From positions 1,097,209 to 1,161,208 of the forward strand of contig NZ_WTVA01000015.1 of assembly GCF_009882935.1 (NCBI RefSeq): 64,000 bases of DNA, given 5' to 3'. The translations under genes and the position numbers were made by a program. Origin of the DNA: Sneathiella chungangensis. Its GTDB lineage: Bacteria; Pseudomonadota; Alphaproteobacteria; Sneathiellales; Sneathiellaceae. Positions 57,923-64,000 of the stretch are shown one piece after another (within the stretch, counting starts at the first letter, position 1; each line of letters opens with the position of its first letter). The notes below the pieces were generated by a model. The model saw only the letters and a list, made by a program, of their open reading frames with translations. It did no database searches and was not told the DNA's origin.

Positions 57923-58249
57923 ATGACATTCGTTGTTACAGATAAATGCATCAATTGCAAATACACGGACTGCGTAGAGGTTTGTCCTGTCGACTGCTTC
58001 TATGAGGGAGAAAATTTTCTAGCTATTCATCCGGATGAATGTATCGATTGTGCCGCTTGTGTGCCAGCGTGTCCAGTTGATGCAATTCTGGATGAATCGG
58101 ACCTGACGGCAGACCAGAGTGTATTCTTGAATCTGAACCGGGAGATGGCGGAGGCCTGCCCTAATATCAGCGTACGGCGGGCGCCGCTTCCAGATGCAGA
58201 GAAGTGGGCAGGCGCCAAGGGCAAAATCGACGAACTGGTGCGCCCATGA
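57923..58249 (+). CDS. fdxA: 7Fe ferredoxin (FdxA type)
   Basis: 108 residues. Two Fe-S sites: [18 protein letters not shown] and [13 protein letters not shown], the pattern of seven-iron ferredoxins (one [3Fe-4S], one [4Fe-4S]). Start ATG 57923, chosen from the family N-terminus. Stop overlaps the start of the CoA-transferase gene (ATGA). Possible electron donor to the radical SAM enzyme encoded just upstream. Confidence 0.93.
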   Translation: MTFVVTDKCINCKYTDCVEVCPVDCFYEGENFLAIHPDECIDCAACVPACPVDAILDESDLTADQSVFLNLNREMAEACPNISVRRAPLPDAEKWAGAKGKIDELVRP

Positions 58250-58959
58250 GTGTATCGGTGCTCAATACATGCTTCGACGCCGTATCAAGTATTCGCGAGG
58301 GTTCAACCGTTTTAATCGGTGGATTTGGTGAGGCGGGGAGTCCAGTTGAGCTGATCCATGCTCTCATCGATCACGGCGTCCGAGACTTGACTGTAGTCAA
58401 TAACAATGCCGGAAATGGAGAAGTCGGGCTCGCAGCATTGATCAAAAACCGGCAGGTGAGGAAAATGATCTGTTCGTTCCCCAAATCAAGTCGGTCGACA
58501 GTTTTTGAGCAGTTGTATCGTTCCGGTAGCATTGAACTCGAATTGGTGCCTCAGGGAACACTTGCAGAGCGTATCCGCGCAGGCGGCGCGGGTATACCTG
58601 CGTTTTTTACGGCCACCTCAATCGGAACCCAGCTCGCTATCGGCAAGGAGTCGCGGCGCTTTAAAGATAGTCGGGATTATGTTCTCGAATTCGGCATTCA
58701 GGCCGATGTAGCGCTTATCAAATGTGCGACCGCCGATGAGAAAGGTAATCTGACCTTCAACAAAACGGCACGAAACTTCAATCCAATTATGTGTACGGCG
58801 GCACTAGAAACGATCGTTCAGGCGAGCGAAATTGTTAAAGCCGGTGAAATTGATCCTGAATGTGTGATTACGCCTGGTGTGTTCGTTAATAAGCTGGTGC
58901 ATGTGCCTTCACCGGTATCGGAGTCACAGCTCATCGAGGATGGAATAAGTTACCCATGA
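58246..58959 (+). CDS. 3-oxoacid CoA-transferase subunit A
   Basis: 237 residues of the AtoD/PcaI/ScoA family: [20 protein letters not shown] with the glycine loop, [20 protein letters not shown] (CoA site). Transfers CoA, usually from succinyl-CoA, to a 3-keto acid. ATG overlaps the ferredoxin stop and its own stop overlaps subunit B. Confidence 0.92.
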   Translation: MSVSVLNTCFDAVSSIREGSTVLIGGFGEAGSPVELIHALIDHGVRDLTVVNNNAGNGEVGLAALIKNRQVRKMICSFPKSSRSTVFEQLYRSGSIELELVPQGTLAERIRAGGAGIPAFFTATSIGTQLAIGKESRRFKDSRDYVLEFGIQADVALIKCATADEKGNLTFNKTARNFNPIMCTAALETIVQASEIVKAGEIDPECVITPGVFVNKLVHVPSPVSESQLIEDGISYP

Positions 58960-59642
58960 ATATTTCAACGGTCTCTCGTTCAGGATGGACACGCGAGCAA
59001 ATTGCTGAGCAGGTAGCTGGGGACATCGCGGATGGTTCCTACGTTAATCTGGGTATCGGCATGCCTGAAATGGTCTCGAAGTTCGTGCCAAATGGCCGCG
59101 AGTTTATATATCACACCGAGAACGGATTGCTGGGAATGGGGGGTACGCCGAAGGCCGGCGCTGTCGATCTAGATCTCATCAATGCGGGAAAGAAGCCTGT
59201 AACGATTGTTCCCGGAGCAAGCTTTTTCCACCACGCTGATAGCTTTGCGATGGTCAGGGGCGGTCACATCGACGTGTGCGTCTTGGGGGCGATGCAGGTT
59301 GCGGAGAACGGAGATCTCGCAAACTGGTCGACCGGCGAGCCGGACGCGATCCCGGCAGTGGGCGGCGCCATGGACTTGGTTGCCGGCGTAAAGACGGTTT
59401 ACGTGATGACTCAGCATGTCACCAAAGACGAACGTTTCAAATTAGTCGAGTATTGCAGTTACCCGCTTACCGGTTCTGGCGTCGTTGATCGTGTCTATAC
59501 CAATCTTGCCGTCATCGATGTGACCGATCGAGGGTTCATGCTCAACAGACTCGCCCCGGGTGTTACTTACGAAGAAGTATGCGAAGCAACCGGGGCCAAA
59601 GTTCATATCGGAAAAACAGAAGGGATAAATACAAATGCCTGA
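58956..59642 (+). CDS. 3-oxoacid CoA-transferase subunit B
   Basis: 228 residues of the AtoA/PcaJ/ScoB family. The catalytic glutamate is in YHTENGLLGMGGTPK; GSYVNLGIGMPEMVS and ERFKLVEYCSYPLTGSGVVD are typical. Partner of subunit A; overlaps the next gene by 8 bases, so expression with the aminotransferase is coupled. Confidence 0.92.
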   Translation: MNISTVSRSGWTREQIAEQVAGDIADGSYVNLGIGMPEMVSKFVPNGREFIYHTENGLLGMGGTPKAGAVDLDLINAGKKPVTIVPGASFFHHADSFAMVRGGHIDVCVLGAMQVAENGDLANWSTGEPDAIPAVGGAMDLVAGVKTVYVMTQHVTKDERFKLVEYCSYPLTGSGVVDRVYTNLAVIDVTDRGFMLNRLAPGVTYEEVCEATGAKVHIGKTEGINTNA

Positions 59643-60966
59643 TGCCGCTTCGAGATCCGCCAGGCTTTTTGCGCGGGCGCAGGAATTCCTTCCAGGTGGC
59701 GTGAGCAGAAACACGCTGCTTTATGATGGTCCGATGCTCTATGCATCTTATGCGAAAGGGTGTCGCGTCGTAGATGTCGACGGTCGCGAAAGAATAGATT
59801 TTGCGAATAATGTCGCGTCTCATATTCATGGGCATGCTTATCCGCCGATTGTTGAAGCGGTTTCCGAACAAATCGGACGCGGTACCGGATTTACTATGGC
59901 AACAGAAATCGAGATCGACTTCGCGGAACTGCTTTGCGGGCGATCTGACAGTTTCGACAAGATCAGGTTTGTGAATTCCGGAACCGAAGCCGTGATGGCC
60001 GGCATGAAAGCTGCGCGGGCATATACAGGTCGTAGCAAGATTGCGAAGGTAGAAGGCGGATACCACGGCGCCTATGATTACGCCGAGGTCAGCCAAGCAC
60101 CCAGTCCCGAAAACTGGGGGGCAGCGGATTGTCCTGCTGCCGTTCCACTTGCGAAAGGGACGCCAAGAGGGCTTGTCGATGATACGATCGTCATTCCGTA
60201 CAACGATACCGAGGTAGCCCTCAAGATATTGAACCGGCATGCGCACGAAATCGCCGCTGTCGTCATCGACCCGCTGCCGCACCGCGTCTGCATGGTCCCC
60301 GCTTCCGGAAACTTCGTGAACGCTCTGAGAAGATGGACGATTGAGAATCACGCTTTGTTGATATTTGACGAAGTCATCACGTTCCGCTCGGAGGTCGGTG
60401 GCATGCAAGCACACTATGAGGTCCGTCCGGATCTGACTGCAATGGGAAAGATGATTGGTGGCGGGTTTCCAGTCGGTGCACTTGCGGGTGTAAATGACGT
60501 GATGCAGGTTTTTGTATCCGGAGAGTATGGAGTGCCCCTGCCTCTATCAGGAACCTTCTCAGCGAATCCGGTGACGATGACAGCCGGGTATACGGCATTG
60601 CGGTATTTCGGACCTTCGGAGGTAGCGAAGTTGAACGAGCTTGGAGATTACGCGCGGAAGAATCTGACCGAACTGTTTCGAACGCTTGATATTCCGGTTT
60701 GTGTAACAGGGATTGGGTCCCTGTTTCGGGTGCACCTGAAGCCGGAACCGCCGAAGAACTTCCGTGAAACTTTTCAGGCACCGGCAGAAAAAGCTGTCGT
60801 CGGCGCTATCGTCCGGTCTCTTTACGAGGAAGGTTTCATGATGATCCACACGTGTTCGGCGGCGCTGTCGACACCGATGACCCGGCTGGAGATCGATATG
60901 CTGGTCGATGCACTCAACCGGATTTTAAAATCATTGAGACCGCGAATTCTGGAAGTGGCGGCGTGA
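59635..60966 (+). CDS. Class III aminotransferase (GSA/beta-aminotransferase type)
   Basis: 443 residues. Fold type I: FVNSGTEAVMAGMKAARAYT, VEGGYHGAYDYAEV, and the PLP lysine in AMGKMIGGGFPVGALAG. The GSA-aminomutase-like branch includes beta-phenylalanine aminotransferases acting on beta-amino acids. Located after the CoA-transferase and followed by a thiolase remnant, it is placed to convert a beta-amino acid to a beta-keto acid. Annotation as glutamate-1-semialdehyde aminomutase is possible but unlikely here. Confidence 0.85.
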   Translation: MPDAASRSARLFARAQEFLPGGVSRNTLLYDGPMLYASYAKGCRVVDVDGRERIDFANNVASHIHGHAYPPIVEAVSEQIGRGTGFTMATEIEIDFAELLCGRSDSFDKIRFVNSGTEAVMAGMKAARAYTGRSKIAKVEGGYHGAYDYAEVSQAPSPENWGAADCPAAVPLAKGTPRGLVDDTIVIPYNDTEVALKILNRHAHEIAAVVIDPLPHRVCMVPASGNFVNALRRWTIENHALLIFDEVITFRSEVGGMQAHYEVRPDLTAMGKMIGGGFPVGALAGVNDVMQVFVSGEYGVPLPLSGTFSANPVTMTAGYTALRYFGPSEVAKLNELGDYARKNLTELFRTLDIPVCVTGIGSLFRVHLKPEPPKNFRETFQAPAEKAVVGAIVRSLYEEGFMMIHTCSAALSTPMTRLEIDMLVDALNRILKSLRPRILEVAA

Positions 60967-61112
60967 ACGGAGCACGCCTCATTGCTACGATCACGACATA
61001 CCTCTGCCGGACAGGAGGTGGCTTTGCTATATGCGCAATGTACATCAGTGTTGGCCAAGCGATCGCATTGTTGCTGGAGCGGGTTTCGATAAAGGAATTT
61101 GCGATCCAATAG
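60963..61112 (+). pseudogene. Thiolase C-terminal remnant
   Basis: Open frame of about 50 codons in phase: NGARLIATITTYLCRTGGGF then AICAMYISVGQAIALLLERV, which matches the C-terminal end of acetyl-CoA acetyltransferases (family form SGAR...LATMCIGVGQGIA). The catalytic cysteine position reads tyrosine. The N-terminal 350 residues are absent. It suggests that a thiolase once completed this operon. Confidence 0.75.
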
Positions 61113-61214
61113 GCGATCCTTAGATTACCTGAAGCTTTTTTGGCGCCAATTGACGTAACAATACCCTTTTTAAATCACTGTGGTTTCACAACTAACATGT
61201 AAAAATTGCATATT

Positions 61215-62156
61215 ATGAGTATTCCGCGTCGATACTTGCCATCGATAAGCCTTCTCGCCGCGTTTGAGGCCACGATACGCAACGGTAGCATATCTGCAGC
61301 TGCGCGTGAGCTGTCTCTGACACAAGGCGCCGTAAGCCGACAGGTACAGGCGATCGAAGATCAACTCGGTGTCGAACTGTTTCGCCGCGAGAGAAAACGT
61401 CTTATGCCAACTAGCCGAGCGAAGGCTTACGCACTAGAAGTAAAGGACGCACTCGATCGAATTGGACGGGCATCCGTTGATCTGACGGCAAATCCCGACG
61501 GCGGGGTTCTGAACTTGGCGATCCTGCCGACCTTCGGGACGCGATGGCTGGCGCCCAGGCTCGGCCGTTTTCTTTCCTCGCACCTCGGCATTACCGTCAA
61601 TATGGCGACACGTCTGCGACCGTTCGACTTTGGGCTCGAGCGCTTTGATGCCGCCATTCACTTCGGCAGGCCGGACTGGCCAGGGGGAGAGTGCGTCCAT
61701 TTGATGAAGGAATGGGTTGTGCCATGTTGCAGTAAGAACCTGCGCGATGGCCTTGATCCGATGACGCCAGCGGCTCTTCTTGATGCGCCGCTGCTTTATC
61801 TGGAATCGCGGCCGGAAGCCTGGCTACATTGGTTCAAACGGCACGACGTACCGGTGTCCGAGGTCCGCAGCATGCAGTTCGATCAGTTCGCGACGATGGC
61901 CCGTGCGGCGTCGGTTGGTCTCGGTATCGCCTTGCTGCCGATTTTTCTGGTTGAGACCGAACTCGCCGAAGGCAGCCTTGTGAGTGCCTTCGGCGAGCCG
62001 TGCAGCAGCGACGGGGAATACTACCTCGTCTGGCCTGCAGGAAGCGGAGAGTATCCACCGCTGAAACGCTTCCGAGATTGGATTGGCGCGGAGATCATTC
62101 AGTCGGACCCGGTGCACATCGGCGATTCCAAGGCCCGCCAACACACTACTTCATAA
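61215..62156 (+). CDS. LysR family regulator (GcvA-like) 2
   Basis: 313 residues from ATG 61215; TTG at 61206 is an alternative. Helix-turn-helix SAAARELSLTQGAVSRQVQA, then LPTFGTRWLAPRLGRFLSSH and HFGRPDWPGGE as in the paralogue at 55.3 kb. Lies downstream of the catabolic operon and converges on the esterase gene (11-base overlap of 3' ends). Confidence 0.92.
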   Translation: MSIPRRYLPSISLLAAFEATIRNGSISAAARELSLTQGAVSRQVQAIEDQLGVELFRRERKRLMPTSRAKAYALEVKDALDRIGRASVDLTANPDGGVLNLAILPTFGTRWLAPRLGRFLSSHLGITVNMATRLRPFDFGLERFDAAIHFGRPDWPGGECVHLMKEWVVPCCSKNLRDGLDPMTPAALLDAPLLYLESRPEAWLHWFKRHDVPVSEVRSMQFDQFATMARAASVGLGIALLPIFLVETELAEGSLVSAFGEPCSSDGEYYLVWPAGSGEYPPLKRFRDWIGAEIIQSDPVHIGDSKARQHTTS

Positions 62157-63183
62157 GCCCCGCGTCGTTGATCCAATCCTGGATCTTCGCGGCGATTACG
62201 TCGCTGTTCCGATCCATCATCATCATATGCGTGTTGCCCTTGATACCCATCTCCGGAAGATGCCAGACGGTGACCGGCACGCCGGCTTTCTTCAGGTCAT
62301 CCTGATAGGATTCGAGCGTCGGTAGGAGGGTTTCACCCCAGATCGGCACATCCTTCAGATAGTCACCCCAGATAAAAAGGTGCGGGATGCCCGACATCTT
62401 CGCTAGCTCATCGGTCGATGCGTCAATACGGCCCGACGGTTCAACGGCGATGATCGCCTTGATTAGGTCGGGGTGGCGCAATGCCTCCTTGAATCCGAAG
62501 CTGCTCGCCTGGCTATGCAGCATAAGTACGCACGGACATTGCTTCTGGACGTAGGCGTCATACGCAGCTTGAGTTGGCGCGTTATTTTCCGAACCCCAGC
62601 GTGGGACGGCCTGTTTCATGAGCTGGTCGAACGAGCCGGTGGGAAACTGTTGGCCGTCATATTCCTTCCGCCCTTCAAAGGTCGGTCCGATACGGGAGAT
62701 GGTCCACGCCTGGGCTTTAGTCCGGAAGAAAGGTTCCGTCTTGTAGATTTCGGGGTAGCGCGCCCAGGATGCCCTGCCGCGCTCCATGGCATCCGATACG
62801 TAAACGTCATGACCGGCTTTGAGGAAGAAGGATTGCCATCCAAGTTGGCCATCCGGTTTCGTCTCCCATGTAACGCCGCTCATTCCGCCGCCGTGCCACA
62901 TTAGCAGCGGATACTTCGCTTTGGGATCGGCGAGACGTACGTACTGCACATACATCTGCTCCACCTCGAAACGACCGTTCGGATCACTCTTGAGCGGCTT
63001 AGCGTCCGGCGTGAACTTCAGCATCTTCACCGGCAGACCTTCCAGGTGTACCTCGCGGCCGCCGACGTGATAGCTGCCGATTTCCTTAACATTAAATGCA
63101 TCGTCGGCGAACGCCGGGCCGGTCAGCGCCAGCATAACCATTGTCGCGCCGACGAATTTAGTCACATTAATCATCGTTTTCAT
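62146..63183 (-). CDS. Secreted alpha/beta hydrolase (esterase-like)
   Basis: 345 residues with a signal peptide (VGATMVMLALTGPAFADD). Oxyanion region PLLMWHGGGMSGVTWE; nucleophile probably the serine of LMLHSQASSFGF (HSxxS in place of GxSxG), histidine late in GNTHMMMMDRN. Probably cleaves an ester in the periplasm; substrate unknown. Last gene of the island before the IS6 copy. Confidence 0.82.
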   Translation of the reverse strand: MKTMINVTKFVGATMVMLALTGPAFADDAFNVKEIGSYHVGGREVHLEGLPVKMLKFTPDAKPLKSDPNGRFEVEQMYVQYVRLADPKAKYPLLMWHGGGMSGVTWETKPDGQLGWQSFFLKAGHDVYVSDAMERGRASWARYPEIYKTEPFFRTKAQAWTISRIGPTFEGRKEYDGQQFPTGSFDQLMKQAVPRWGSENNAPTQAAYDAYVQKQCPCVLMLHSQASSFGFKEALRHPDLIKAIIAVEPSGRIDASTDELAKMSGIPHLFIWGDYLKDVPIWGETLLPTLESYQDDLKKAGVPVTVWHLPEMGIKGNTHMMMMDRNSDVIAAKIQDWINDAGLMK

Positions 63184-63401
63184 TGTATTTCCCTGCTTGT
63201 AAGTCTTTTCTCAGTCGTCCCGTGTATGGCGGTGTGCCGGATGACCTCCTTCATTTACCGAGCGGGCGCGGAGCGCGCCGCTTCACAGATATGATGACTG
63301 GTTCGGCGTCCGTGAAAAATCGATGTTTGTGCATGGGGAACATTCGGATTCTGAATGATCGTCAAACTGGGGCATTGTCAAGTTAACGCTTAATACGAGG
63401 G
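63184..63401. other. Gap between esterase and IS6 copy
   Basis: 218 bases with no convincing gene. It must contain the esterase promoter on the minus strand, but I cannot identify boxes with confidence. Confidence 0.5.
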
Positions 63402-64000
63402 GGCGCTGTCAGAAGAAAATAGCTTGTCGTCCTATTTGTCATTTTCTACTCTCCCTGAATGAAAAATCATAATCCATTTCGCTATTTCAAAACCTCCCCC
63501 GAGATCATCCGCCTGGCGGTGATGATGTATGTCAGGTTTCCCCTTTCGCTTCGCAATGTTGAAGACCTTCTTCATGAACGGGGCATCGATATTTGCCATG
63601 AGACTGTGCGTTATTGGTGGAATAGATTTGGCCCCCTGTTTGCGCGCGAGATCCGAAAGAAACGTATTTATCCCTCCCCAAATGACTCCAACTGGCGATG
63701 GCACCTGGACGAAGTTTTTGTAAAGATCAATGGCGAGACATATTACCTGTGGCGTGCCGTCGACCACGAGGGGGAAGTGCTGGAATGCTTTGTTTCTAAG
63801 CACCGCGATCGCAAGGCAGCCCTTGTTTTTCTTAAGAAACTTATGAAACGGTATGGAAAACCTCAAGTGATTGTAACGGACAGATTGCGTTCTTACCGTG
63901 CCGCGATGAAGGTAATTGAAAATGAAGCATCGCAAGAAACAGGTCGTTGGTTGAACAATCGCTGTGAGAACTCCCATCTTCCTTTCCGGCGACGAGAGCA
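63402..64000 (+). mobile_element. IS6-family insertion sequence (continues past window)
   Basis: Left terminal repeat GGCGCTGTCAGAAGAAAAT at 63402 matches the left end at 34.7 kb with one difference in the first four bases. Runs in the same direction as the complete copy and the remnant. The right end is outside the window. Confidence 0.9.
63459..64000 (+). CDS. IS6-family transposase (3' end outside window)
   Basis: N-terminal about 180 residues, HTH SLRNVEDLLHERGIDICHET and catalytic WHLDEVF and VTDRLRSY, close to the transposase at 34.7 kb (differences such as ECFVSKHRDRK for EVYVSKRRDRK). Frame open to the window end; intactness beyond is unknown. Confidence 0.93.
   Translation, partial: MKNHNPFRYFKTSPEIIRLAVMMYVRFPLSLRNVEDLLHERGIDICHETVRYWWNRFGPLFAREIRKKRIYPSPNDSNWRWHLDEVFVKINGETYYLWRAVDHEGEVLECFVSKHRDRKAALVFLKKLMKRYGKPQVIVTDRLRSYRAAMKVIENEASQETGRWLNNRCENSHLPFRRRE

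Noticed and set aside
59635..60966. Glutamate-1-semialdehyde aminomutase (hemL)
   Set aside because: Only the GSA-like fold supports it; position inside a CoA-transferase/aminomutase operon with no haem genes fits a beta-aminotransferase better.

Overview
The window looks like an alphaproteobacterial chromosome. Supporting signs are a SAM-II riboswitch in front of metZ, small proteins resembling the alphaproteobacterial DUF4170 and DUF2842 families, an argS/fba/groESL core with a CIRCE operator, and the order thrS-infC-rpmI-rplT-pheST. The genus cannot be read from the sequence alone.

Positions 1-34,700 are ordinary core genome: the start of apaG; metZ behind a SAM-II riboswitch and terminator; tRNA-Gly(CCC); fumC; a membrane diguanylate cyclase coupled to a 57-residue membrane protein; an enoyl-CoA hydratase; an unusual two-module Nfu protein; a class III cyclase; a gamma-glutamyltransferase; a MarR/SulP pair; fba; argS; groES-groEL; an ECF sigma/anti-sigma operon; a bactofilin; an alpha/beta hydrolase; a glycosyltransferase; the translation cluster (infC starting at AUA, with an Hsp20 gene inserted behind it); a thioesterase; lepA; and tRNA-Ser(GGA).

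At tRNA-Ser the chromosome turns accessory. A 28-bp copy of the tRNA 3' end and its flank recurs 3.2 kb downstream, as an integrated element would leave. Between the copies lie an intact IS6-family element and one AT-rich gene that fuses a cold-shock domain to a P-loop ATPase, a good candidate for an uncharacterised defence-type gene. Next come an array of TAACAGG/CCTGTTA motifs, a serine recombinase module (107-residue protein, recombinase, DUF2924, DUF3489) and a ParB-DNA methyltransferase fused to DUF5681 beside a second DUF5681 gene. A decayed IS6 end closes this part at 43.5 kb.

From 43.5 to 63.4 kb, bracketed by the IS6 remnant and a further IS6 copy in the same orientation, is a catabolic island. 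It encodes amino-acid export and import (LysE, polar amino-acid ABC transporter), a class V aminotransferase, a YCII-ferredoxin-FNR fusion reductase, a MocR regulator, LeuCD-like hydro-lyase subunits, a KamA-type radical SAM aminomutase, a 7Fe ferredoxin, both subunits of a 3-oxoacid CoA-transferase, a class III aminotransferase of the GSA/beta-aminotransferase type, and a decayed thiolase C-terminus, with two paralogous LysR regulators. Read together these suggest a route not described to my knowledge: alpha-amino acid to beta-amino acid (KamA), to beta-keto acid (class III aminotransferase), to beta-ketoacyl-CoA (CoA-transferase), to thiolytic cleavage. The pathway and its substrate are inference.
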